From the NCBI GenBank assembly GCA_905331475.1, contig CAJNYU010001913.1, positions 63,031 to 127,030 of the forward strand: a stretch of 64,000 nt of DNA, read 5' to 3'. Position 1 is the first letter of the stretch, and each line of letters begins with the position of its first letter. This document shows positions 45,939 through 57,000 of the stretch, piece by piece. The notes below the pieces were generated by a model. That model was not told the origin of the DNA, ran no database searches, and worked only from the letters and a program-made list of their open reading frames with translations. The translations under genes were made by a program, and so were the position numbers. Source of the stretch: Rotaria socialis (lineage: Eukaryota; Rotifera; Eurotatoria; Philodinida; Philodinidae).

Positions 45939-46772
45939 TTCTACTACTGAACAAACTTAACATTTCAATTTCTCATTATTTAAACTTGAACTTTTTTGAT
46001 AAAATAAATCATTGTTCATTGCTTCTATGATATAAATAAGAGAAGAAATACTCCGAATTATTTGATGTTTTTGTATTTGCGAATTCATTTTTCTTCTACT
46101 TACTCCGATAAAAACATCGTGCATTACGTTGTAAAAATTCTTTTACTCCTTTAGTTGGAATGTTGTTTTTACTCAGTTAATGTTTCAATAAGATCGAAAG
46201 TCTCATAAAAACAGAAAAGAAAGTAAAAATTCAGTTTGTCATTCATTCCGAAAAGTAGAACGTAAAATGATTGAATGTGGGTGTGGGCGTGACTGAGGCT
46301 GTGGAAGTACAAGAATTCAATGCTTACCTTCGCTTTCCTTCCACTTTCATTCAGCTGAAGCAAATTGAACGATAAGATCGTTCTAAATAAAATGGTAAAG
46401 TGTCTGTAATTTCATATTTAAAGCAAATGGACGCAAAAAAGAAGAAGTCAGAAATACAAAAAACATCCTTTGAAAGAGCGTTTCAAGTTCTACAAAATGG
46501 CATATTCGTTATATTTTTGTCCTCGCTTTTCATATTTAGAAAATATCGTTATTGTCGCATGTCCGCTTGTAAAATGTGACTTTTTCACAGTGTAAGATCT
46601 GCAAGTTTTTGGTAGTATGAGCTAGAAGGCTGACATTTGGTGTGGCAGTGGGGCGCAGACAGCGTAATAACAATACAAAAAAATTATTAAAATCGGTGGA
46701 ATAGATCAAGAGTTATTACGCAAATACAGCTAAAAGCATAATCGTACCAAAAAGTTGCAATTCACTCATATA
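45939..46772. other. Intergenic with a TGTGGG-type fragment
   Basis: Only the G-rich tract at 46274-46308 (variants of GTGGGTGTGGGCGTG) stands out. Confidence 0.4.
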
Positions 46773-47102
46773 ATTCAATAGATCATAGAGTCAGTAACAA
46801 ATGTAACACCATCATTATCACCAATCACTTCAATGGTATCTGCGAACAGTAATAATCTTGTTTTACCACCAACATCATCCAACTCATCATTGAGTATATC
46901 ATTTGATTCTGAAAGAAATGAAAATGAAAATATTCCATTCGTCATGTCTGACTCATTAACAACATCTGAACTTCCAGTACGACGTACTTATGTTATTTTG
47001 ACTGAACTTGATGAACCATTTTTTGATCCTTATCCGATTGAATTTACCATATCCATTAGAATAACGATGCTTTTTTCTGCTCTCGTTTTTCATACAGTAT
47101 GA
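46773..47102 (+). CDS. Possible exon, Ser/Asn/Thr-rich hypothetical
   Basis: An open frame with ATG at 46833 that can be extended upstream to an AG acceptor at about 46783. The product is Ser/Thr/Asn-rich and then contains R-R-T-Y-V-I-L-T-E-L-D-E-P-F-F-D-P-Y-P. The DNA that follows is low-complexity T-rich sequence, so the true 3' end of any coding exon is unclear. No family recognised; it may be non-coding. Confidence 0.25.
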
Positions 47103-47957
47103 ACTTTCTCTTTATTCTTTTTTTTTGTATCAAACGCACTAGAATTCGATTTTCCTGGTTACTTAGCCGATTTTGTAATTCTCTCGTTAGATTTTATTAT
47201 TCTTTTTTATCTGATTTTCTCTTGCATTGTCTATATTTTTTGATATCTTCGGTGATGATAAAAATCGAGTGTATTTCGTACAGGATCTCTCTATATCTTT
47301 CCCATTTTGAAACTTTTTTCTTGGCTTGTTGATATTATTTTCCAGCTGATCTTTTTTCTATGATGAACACCAACAATAGTATTTGCTTGGAATTTATTAT
47401 CATTCATTGCTTTATATATCATAATAAAGTAGAATATGATCAAAGAAACTTCAATAGATTCTTAGGAAATATTTTATAGTTATTGAAAATACTCATATGA
47501 TTATTTGTGATATTTTGAAAACTATCGACTTTGTTTCTAATTATAAATTAAGGTTTAAGATCTTTTCTGTTTCAAATTTTTTTTCAATGAATTTTCTACA
47601 GATTTATTTGATTGTGTATTTACTTCTTACACACTTCGTTGTCTGTTTTTTTTATTCTTCTTTCTATATTCGATTTCAGTCAAATACACGAAAACTTTTA
47701 AACTGTTTTTATGTCTATTTTAAAACGTTTTTTATTTACCTTCGATACTGTCGAGTCCAGGTAAAATAGATAAATATTTATTATCTTGTATTCATACCAG
47801 CAACACCAGATAGTAACGGTGAAAAAAGATTTATTTATCAAATGTTAGAATCATAAATATTATATTTCGAACAATGTTTTCTTTGGATGATATAAAACCA
47901 AATAAAAAAACTAAATTTAATTAGTTTTGATGTAAATAATAATTATTCAAAAGAATA
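47103..47957. other. T-rich non-coding stretch upstream of the secreted protein gene
   Basis: Plus-strand frames here are Phe/Leu/Ile-rich by base composition alone and are not supported as genes. Confidence 0.4.
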
Positions 47958-49349
47958 ATGTTCGTATTATCAAAATCTGTTACCATTGTTTCTGCTTTAT
48001 TAATTGTAATTTACTTGGAAAATATTGTCGTTCAAACACAATCTCTAACTGGAAACGGTAAGTTTGACTTCGGTCCAAATCAATTGGCATCAAATGTTTG
48101 GTATAAACCAAAAGGACAATTAATCAATGGTCATTATGAAAATAGTTATTCAAATTTTAGTTTATGGCCTAATTTAGAATTACATTTACGAAATAATAAT
48201 GGTTCAATACTAATTCAAGCTTCTGAAATTGGATTTATGAAAAACGAAGCATTAATGGCTTTTCGTAATAGTAATATTCCTGTCGTTGCAGTTCTACCTG
48301 GTTTTACTCAATGTTATGATGGTAATGTTTTAGCATTATTAGAACTTTATGGTCAATCGCCAAAAGAAAATTTATTTTGCACAATATTTAATATTTGTAA
48401 TTCAACAGAGAGACAGAATCCAAATGGAAAAGGATGGTTTGTTACTCAAGATAATTTTTCGTATACTCCTGATTTATTAAACTTTGATGAAAGAATGCCA
48501 AATTTAATTCCTTATCTTGATTATAATAAATTAATGAATACATCGATAAATCCTCCGCAGTGGTTATATTCGAATCTTTCTTGGGCAGATCGAAAAATGA
48601 AAGCACGTATTGACGTTTGTCCTCAAGCTGGTTCAGATCGTATTAAGAATCTTATGAATGATTATATTAAATATGTATCTGTTGTAAATGAGAAATTTAA
48701 TTCTACAAAAATTCCTCGAATACAAATCAATTGGAATGTTATTGCAGGTTGGGAATGGAGAGATGAACATTGTTTAGATTTGTTATATGAAAAATTCAAT
48801 AATGCTACCGATTTTGATTATGCGTATCGTTATGTTACTAATCCTTGCCATCAGGATGTTCAACATTTGAACGATTTAAGTGAACTACTTTGTTCAGTAG
48901 GAAGCTGTCCTGAAGTTGTTTTTATGGATATCGATCTAACTTATATTACATCATATTCATTAGAAGTTCTTCATATGAATAAACAAATTTTAAAAACATT
49001 GAATATTCCATTTGGCATTAGTTTAGTTGATCAATGCGCAGAAATCGACAATTGCATTGTAGAAATTGTTTCATCGGAGAATCCAAAAGTTATTTTAAAT
49101 CTTGATGCTAAATCCAAATATCCTAATTTGAATCGAAATCAAATGCAAGAATTTAGTTTACTAAATGTTTTAAATTTCTTAATCAATCAAAGTATCGTTG
49201 ATGATGATACACATATTGCAATTACAAGTTGGACTACATGGCCTATTGAAATCGGCCAAGAAATAGTTGAATCAAAATCAGGCTCTATGGCACATACTGC
49301 AAATCAAATTTTTGAGAAAATATTAATTCCTAATTCATTTGCAAGATAG
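47958..49349 (+). CDS. Secreted glycoprotein of unknown family, possibly a TIM-barrel glycosidase
   Basis: An intronless 463-codon frame. A signal peptide (about residues 1-29) precedes a mature chain with roughly ten N-x-S/T sequons and 10-12 Cys. Alternating hydrophobic strands and polar helices, such as I-P-V-V-A-V-L-P-G-F at about 110, I-P-R-I-Q-I-N-W-N-V-I-A-G-W-E-W at about 250, C-P-E-V-V-F-M-D-I-D at about 315, I-P-F-G-I-S-L-V-D-Q at about 350, and I-A-I-T-S-W-T-T-W-P near the end, suggest a barrel. W-E-W and the Asp pair could be catalytic, but this is a guess. Absence of introns beside intron-rich genes is compatible with acquired origin or retroposition. I cannot name the family. 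Confidence 0.6.
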   Translation: MFVLSKSVTIVSALLIVIYLENIVVQTQSLTGNGKFDFGPNQLASNVWYKPKGQLINGHYENSYSNFSLWPNLELHLRNNNGSILIQASEIGFMKNEALMAFRNSNIPVVAVLPGFTQCYDGNVLALLELYGQSPKENLFCTIFNICNSTERQNPNGKGWFVTQDNFSYTPDLLNFDERMPNLIPYLDYNKLMNTSINPPQWLYSNLSWADRKMKARIDVCPQAGSDRIKNLMNDYIKYVSVVNEKFNSTKIPRIQINWNVIAGWEWRDEHCLDLLYEKFNNATDFDYAYRYVTNPCHQDVQHLNDLSELLCSVGSCPEVVFMDIDLTYITSYSLEVLHMNKQILKTLNIPFGISLVDQCAEIDNCIVEIVSSENPKVILNLDAKSKYPNLNRNQMQEFSLLNVLNFLINQSIVDDDTHIAITSWTTWPIEIGQEIVESKSGSMAHTANQIFEKILIPNSFAR

Positions 49350-50041
49350 ATGCAGGTATGTAGTGCTTTACAAAAAACAAAAATCTATTTTGTTTTATAT
49401 TCATCGTTTCAAAATAAATATTGTCAAGATGTTTAAAATCAATGAATGCGATGACATTGATAAATATTTCGTAAATATATATTAGTACAAATACAATCAT
49501 TTGAAAATAGCATTAATCAGTGTTAAATCAAGGCAACATCATTTTCTAGTAGAAAAATGAATATTCTTATATAAGTGATCAATTGAGAATTATCGGCATG
49601 AAATATGCGTTGGAAAATTTGTATTTGTTTTTCAAATGTACTATGTAGAAAAAGAAGAAAACTTCCATTTATAATTAAGCACATATGAAATATGAATTTA
49701 ATTGATTTAGAACATGATACTATCTTTTTTTGTCATTCTTGATAAATCTTTAACTAAATAAATAGTTTTTTTTTGCAAAATACTGTTATAAAATCAAAGG
49801 AAAATCTTCCAGTTCAATTGATCACTACTGAACACGAGTAAAATGATGTTATGTTGTTCGATTTATTTGTCAAATTTCTAATACAATTTAAATATTATCA
49901 TAATGATTCATTTATTACGAAAAAAAAGTATTCGAAGAAACATCAAATTTTCAACAAGGTCTCTGTGTTGAAGTAAAAACAAACTAGATGATGAATTTTG
50001 TAGGTCATCCTCAAGAAGTTACCTTGAAAAGTGTTTTATTT
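49350..50041. other. Convergent 3' flanks, nothing recognised
   Basis: AT-rich spacer between the secreted protein gene and the minus-strand helical protein gene. Confidence 0.4.
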
Positions 50042-51548
50042 CTAGGATAGACTACAAGAATTTTTCTTCTCTTCCTTGACTTCCAAAAGTAAAATAAAAA
50101 GAAAATTTAGTTCACTATCAGATGGGACCATAGCACCGCATAAGTCTTGAATTTTTTCAGTTTTTAACTCCAATAAATATTGTTTAACTCGATCACAATA
50201 TTCTGTCGGATCTTCATTGTTAGCCGTACGTTTCATAAACTTATGATTAGGATGTTGATCAAAAAATGAATTCGGTATTGATAATGGTTCTCGTCGTCTA
50301 AAATAAGTTGATTCTTCATTAGTTGATCAATCTCTCTCGACAATTGCACACTTAATTAAATTGTGTATTTTAAAATGCAGGACTTATTTTATTTCCGATA
50401 TCGTCTACACGTGATTCTTTTAAAGGATTGATCTCATCTTGACGTATAAGTTGAATAGAACATGCGTCTAATTTTTTTGTATCACGAAGAGCCAATCTTT
50501 GTTGAACAGACAAATGTTGTGTACGATTATTTGCTATAATAATTGTATCGAGTTTTGAACATAAGCCAATTTTATCGTTGTCTGTTAAATTCATAATAAA
50601 ATCTCGTTTCCTAACAGTTATTTTTCTTGCAAGTAATTCAGGTATGCAAGGAAAACGTACGCATAAATTATATAACTCGTCTAACTTGTTTTGTATTCGT
50701 TTTTGAGAAATTGACGTGAAAATATTTGATATGGTTTGTAAAATAGTTTTCGCTTCAGGAACTAAATCATCTATATTTTGAAAATTTTTACTTAAATCAG
50801 GTGATCGAATAGCAAATATATCAGCATCAGCTATAACTGCTGATAAGAATAGACTTTGAAGACCTCGCTGAACTTGTGTAAAATATTTCATTAATTTTTC
50901 ATTCCTTAATAAATCATAATCCCGTTCAAGCCTTTCAATATCACATGGAACATGAATAGCAGTTGTAATAGACATAGGATTCGACGATTTTGTTATAGAT
51001 GATTCGAGTTGTTGTTCAAATAAATCAAAAGTTATAGTTAACCAACGTTTTCCTAATGTTGGATCTTTAAATATTTCAATTTTAGTCATCAAAGTATCAT
51101 GAATAATTTTCCATGGTTCTGATTTAAGAAAACGCAAAAATTGTTCAACATTTGATAGATGCTCATGAAAATAATTTTCAATATTTTGATATGTACGAGA
51201 ATGATCTCGTATTCTTAAAATAGATACCGATTCTTCATTGGAAATATTTTTATAAAAATTTGCAGTTATATCTTGCTTTTCTCCACGTAAAACTTCAATA
51301 TCTTCGCATAAAAATAAGACTGAAATGATTCATATTTTATTTCGTTTGCATCCGAAAGATTTAATAGAAGATCTTTGATTTCAATTAATCGTCCGTGTGC
51401 ATCGCGACCTTCATCGACAATTTTTTGTAAACATGTTTCTAACGATATTTTATAAGCATTTGGATGAAAATTTGTTGATGAATCTAATTTCATTTCTGAA
51501 CAATTTTCTTGATATATACGACACAAATATGTCACAAAATCGGCGGTG
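50042..51548 (-). CDS. Helical protein of unknown function, partial gene
   Basis: The coding part includes a frame open on the minus strand from about 51318 to 50370 (entered by a TTTCAG acceptor), a last exon from about 50297 to 50042, and an N-terminal piece at about 51548-51318 in a different frame. I could not find a good donor joining the first two pieces, so either a base is missing or the gene is damaged. The product is Leu/Ile/Asp/Lys-rich, predicted almost wholly helical, without signal peptide or membrane helix, possibly a coiled-coil scaffold. The 5' side runs directly into a TGTGGG-type repeat at 51538-51650, where the recognisable coding sequence stops. Family not recognised. Confidence 0.45.
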
Positions 51549-51650
51549 TGGATGTGGGTGTGCTCTTGATGTGTACACCCTACGTGACACCGACACCATC
51601 GTAGACCCCGATTCCCTATGGCAGACCCTGATTCTCCGTGGTAGTCCCCA
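51538..51650. repeat. TGTGGG-type degenerate repeat
   Basis: GGTGTGGATGTGGGTGTG followed by inverted C-rich repeats (ACACCCTACGTGACACCGAC and CAGACCCTGATTC units). It interrupts the 5' side of the helical protein gene and yields shadow frames on both strands. Confidence 0.6.
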
Positions 51651-53769
51651 TAAGAGCTGTACTGGTTATTGTTCAACACAGAATTACTTTGGAATCGACT
51701 AATCTGAATTACTTGTAATTCATTTGCGTCATCCAGTGTTTATTTGTATTGGGCAAAAGTATTTCAGTACGTATTAAGAGAGAATGAATCAGTCACAAAA
51801 AAACAGGATATAAAATACGCACAAACTTCTGTATCATTATTTTGTTATCTATTATTCAAACGAATACTAAGAACACCTAGAAACATCTTAGATCTTCTCA
51901 ATCATTTATATTTTCCATATGAGTGTTTTTGATCATAGGTTATCAAATAATATCATTGATTTCGAAATACAAGTATGAAATTCTTTAAATAGAAATAAGG
52001 TACTAATTATTCTTGAGTTCGTTGACTTCGACTAAATAAGCATTGATATGACATAGAAAAAGAACAATTTGAAATAAGGTACCAAGCATTATCAACAAAT
52101 CAATAACCTCAGCCTATATGTTTGACATAGGGTGAAGATGATTTTCTCCAGTATGTTTAAAGAGCAGGATTATAGACATAGATATCTTGTCTTTATTTAT
52201 TTATTCTTTTATCATTTATATTTTTATTTAATATTGACATGATGCCATCATCATTAAAATTCATTTTATTTTATTTACTTTTGTTTTCATTTTTCGTGCA
52301 TCATAGTGATACGTAGAATGATAAGACAGGATATATACGGTATGTCACTAAATATTATTGCTCATTCTTTGTTTACTGTTTAGAAATATGCGGCTATGAA
52401 TGATGTTCTGCTTCAGCAATTTGATATTATGTTCGATCATACATAAGCCACCATCATTGCTTACGTCACTCATGCTTTCATTTAAACGTCCTTTTTTGCG
52501 CCTGTTATTTTTATTTACAGTAATAAATTGGTTATATTGGTTTTCATTATGCTGTTTACTATTTTAGTCATAATTGTACTGATTTGTTGATGTGAATTGC
52601 CTTTTGAAATATAGCTTTTGTTTAAACTAGTGTGATTTGTTATATTGTTTCGGTTAGTTATCAACTTTTCGAGTGTGAATTTCAGTTTGATATTTTTTTC
52701 AATGGATTTGTCTCCATTCGAATCAAAAGTACGATCTTTTTTCTGCTGTCATCTTTCTATATGGACTATATCTATAATCAGATATTTGTTTTATTCAATA
52801 TTTATATTTTACATGCAGTAATAAACTTAATTTTAATGATACACGATGTACTATATAATAAGAAACTTAAAAACAGCAGGGATGAAAGAGGACACGTCTG
52901 ACTGCTGACGTCTAATAGTTGAAAGTAATTTTTCTTATTCTCCTAACAATCGTTTTAGTATCTCATCGCCCAGTTCTTAATTTGTATCATAATTATAATT
53001 CTCCCCATGATTTAATAGTATAATTTGGTATTTTCAATACGAGTCTTACATGCATATATTTTTCACGTCTCTTGATAATGGTAATTTAATCTAATCGAAA
53101 CGTCGAAAATAAATATATTTTTATTTAATCTGAATAATTAATAATGCTTTACAAAATCACGTTATTTATATTGATTTGTCTCTTAAGTAGATATTAGCAT
53201 ATGTCATTGTTTGTTTATTGGAAACATAATTACGCAGCTTTAATTCTTTACTTTTGAGGGTATTAGGTACAAACCAATCAAAATAACCACCTAATATAGT
53301 ATCCGAGTAGTTTGTACGTTAGTCATATCATTATGCTTCTTACATAAATATATTCGTCAATAATATAATGTCTTGCATTTTTAGAATTCCGCCTAACATT
53401 TTCCTGACAAAGAAAGCCTATTTCATGACGCGATCTATACACATATCACAGAATCACGCCCTGAAGTGAATGCTACTGCTTCGTGAGCATCACACACATA
53501 TCATTTATTTTTCGTGCGTAAACAAACTTCGTATTTTACTTTGCATAACCGTGTGAACTGTTTATGGTTGACTGACTTGTATGTGATTATAAATGCATTT
53601 ATCCAACGAATATTTACTCATTTATTTTCATTCTAGTGGAGTGTATATACTCATTGAAGAGGATCAGCTCACATATTTGTGGCATTTTTTATCTTGATTG
53701 TCATGCGCGTGAGTTTCGTTGTTCGACATTTTCTATCCGTTCATCAGCGATTGATACTGCTCTCTAGAG
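51651..53769. other. Intergenic, no gene recognised
   Basis: About 2.1 kb of AT-rich sequence. Frames at 51744, 52632 and elsewhere are short and hydrophobic by composition. Nothing is supported here. Confidence 0.45.
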
Positions 53770-53891
53770 GGTGTGAGTGTGGGTGTGGGTGTGGGTGAGA
53801 GTCTGGGTGTGGGTCTGGGCGTGGAGCTGGGCGTGGAGCTGGGCGTGGAGCTGGGTGCATCTTTCCAGTTACATTCGCACCCACACCGGCA
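53770..53891. repeat. Interstitial TGTGGG telomere-like repeat with a 19-bp core
   Basis: (GTGTGG)n with variants (GTCTGG, then three GGGCGTGGAGCT units) runs from 53770 to about 53854, followed by GTGCATCTTTCCAGTTACA (53855-53873) and an inverted CGCACCCACACCGGCAC tail. The core is the exact reverse complement of 21547-21565. It ends about 125 bp upstream of the ATPase start codon. Confidence 0.8.
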
Positions 53892-54015
53892 CAGTAGATT
53901 GGAAAGAAAATGTATTTGATCATATATCAACCGGAACCAGTCTTTTTCTTTCTAGGACATTTAGATAGTCACAACAATTGTTCTCATCGAAAAGAATTCG
54001 ATTTAACTGACAGTC

Positions 54016-57000
54016 ATGTCGGTATTTAAATTAAAACGCATTCCAACAACGGCAAGTCGAATAGATATATTGCCAGATGAATCGAGTTGGCCAGAGACAA
54101 CTTCGGCACAGACGGCTTCAACGAAAAGTAAATTCAACGTTCGAAAGCCCAGTCTTGGCGGTGCTCGTCGGCCAAACAACACCACCACCACAGACAATGG
54201 TTACAGTAGCGCCGTTCGTCGTAGCACTATTGCTTGGGGGACTATGTCTCAAACGCTGAATCTTCAAGTTGAACAATATAGACGTTCGTCCGAATTAGCT
54301 GCTGCCCGCCCTAGATCAAATAGGGTAATTAAAGAACGACATGATCACATTACCACGGTGTTTGAGGATGCAAAAGATTCTGACGAGGAGGCATCGATAA
54401 TTGTCCCAAGGAAGCCATCGTATCATCGCGCAAGTACAGCAGGTTCAATAGCCGAATTTGAAGAAGGGATAACGGGAGATGTATCATTGCTAAGAACGGA
54501 CGTACACATCGTTCCGATAGCGACCCTTGTCGAACGATTTCATGCAAACTTGCAAAATGGTTTGAGTGATGCTATAGTCACAGAACATCGTGCTCAATAC
54601 GGGAAGAACACATTAACACCACCGCCAAAACCGAGTTATCTCTGGATGCTTCTCAGACAGATGCTTGTCGGTTTAATGGAATTTTATGGGTCGCTACTTT
54701 ATTCGCTTTTCTAAGCTATGTAAGTCTTGCCTTAAGGAAGACGACCGATTAATTTTATTTTTCTAGGGACCATTCGGTGATCCCACTCCGGACAAAACTA
54801 ATTTGGGTTTAGGAATTGTTCTCATCCTGGTTATCGTTTCGAATGCTCTATTCAATTTCTATCAAGAAATAAAATCACTCAAGATAGTTGCCTCATTTTC
54901 ACACATGCAACCAACTATTACAATAGTGAAACGAAACGGTTTAGAAATGCAAATTAATGCCGAAGAACTTGTACCTGGAGACATTGTTCGCATGCGTATG
55001 GGCGAGAAAGTCCCAGCGGATTGTCGACTCATCACATGCGATGGTCTTCAGATGAATTCGTCGGAATTAACCGGAGAATCGGAACCAGTTCAGTGTGGTG
55101 TTAAATGTACAAGCCTCAATTTCATGGAATCAACCAATTTGGTTTTCTATTCTTCACTCATTGTACAAGGCAGCGCTGAGGCAATTGTCGTCAATATAGG
55201 TGATGATACCGTACTTGGACAAGTGGGAGAATTGACACGAGGCACTGGCGGTGCTGAAATAACAGGACTACATCGCGAAATCAATCGTTTTGTAATGTTC
55301 GTTATAAGCGCTGCACTCACATCGGTTGTTCTCATTTGGATAACATGGGCAGCGTGGCTCAATGTCGCACAGAAACGATATATCACTCTCAATGGTCAGT
55401 ATGAAATGAAAGCAAAGTAATAAGTTCTAAGACTGTCTCAAACGGGAGAGAGGCCCAAATCCCACTAACTTCAAGTATTTTGTTCAGGGAAGCTGAAAAC
55501 TTTCCTTTAGCCGATCTCAACAAAACAAAAAATTGGATGAGATTTCTTCTAATCAACGATATTGTGTCTGGATTTTCTTTACCTGAACAGAAAAAGCAGC
55601 GTGCGCGTGTGTGAAGTATTACTTCCTTTTGTCTAGATGGCACATTTTTTTCTTTGTATACAGAGTGACAATACACTTAAAAATCAGTTAATAGAGGTAA
55701 CGTTTTGCACAGTTGTCTCCTTTATCCACTGTGGTCATATGAAATTTCCATATGTCTGTGAAAAAGCTACGCCAACCGAAAATTTATTTCAGCACCAGTA
55801 TCTATTTTAGATTCAGGTAGACCAATTTAAAATATTGCAAACCTGAAAAATATCTTACACTGAAAATTCTATTTTACAGAAAATCGACCTTAATTAAGAT
55901 AAAGCACTTTCAAAATTTTATTATTCATACGTCGTGGAATTTTGAATGTTCAGAAAATGTTTGATTTTCCAAATAAAATAATTCCAATCAGTTTGTCTAG
56001 AAAAATTGTATTTAAAGAAATTGGAAAAATAACAATAATTTTATAGACAGTTGAAAATCATTTAAACAATGACTACTGTAGAGTCATTGTCCGATCATGC
56101 ATATAAGTCAGTCGACAGTTGTAGCGAGGTGGTATACTATTTTTTTTCAAAAAACAGAACGACCTAGCCCATTTTGTGAGGGGCCTGCGAAAAATAAATT
56201 TTATATCGTTTTACTTTTAAGAGCCAAAAGCTACAGGAATCTTACTCCTTTTGCCCTTTTAGTAATATCAATCTCTTTAGCTCCTTTAATGCCTTTAGTC
56301 CTTTTAGTCCTTTTAGTCCATTTAGTTCATTTGGTCCCTTTAGTTCTTGTAATGCCTTTTGCACCTTTAGTGTTAAAGGTACTAAAGGGACTAAAGGTGC
56401 TAAAGGCACTACAGTGACTAAAAGAGCTATAGGGAATATAAGGAACTAAAAGAACTAAAGAAGGAAGATTCGTGTAGCTTTTAGAGCTTAAAAGTAAAAC
56501 GATATAAAATTTATTTTTCGTGGACCTATGCATTTTGTACTGATAAACACGTGATGGTGATTTATTTCTTATGGTTTACAATAGTATTAGAAATAGAATT
56601 TTCTGAATGTAAAATATATATTTGTAAACTTTCATATTTTACAAACTATATTTGGGGTGTTACGTAATATTTTTATATTCAAAATTGAGCATCGTATTTT
56701 GAGTCTTTTTTCAGATTACAGTTTTTAAATCGTTAAATTTTTTTCTCATCATTGGGCCCTAAAGGGGTATTTTCTAGAAAAGTCCGCATGAATCCATGCA
56801 CTTTCGATTTTCTATTTAGAAAATAGAATTTTTTATACCTACCTTCTAGAATGTCGTATTATTGAAAAAGTAGAAATTTGTCGATGACTTCGTGTGGACT
56901 TTCCTACAATATATTTTAGTTTACAGTGTATATTGTAAAAGAACCTCCATAAATATAATATGTCAACTTAACAAATAGGAAAAATCTGTTATCAGACGTC

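Noticed and set aside
53733-53968. Pro/Thr/Ser and Trp/Val repeat frames
   Set aside because: Translations of the TGTGGG-type repeat.
56097-56533. Leu/Val-rich frames on both strands in the ATPase intron
   Set aside because: Translations of the 9-bp repeat of the foldback element.
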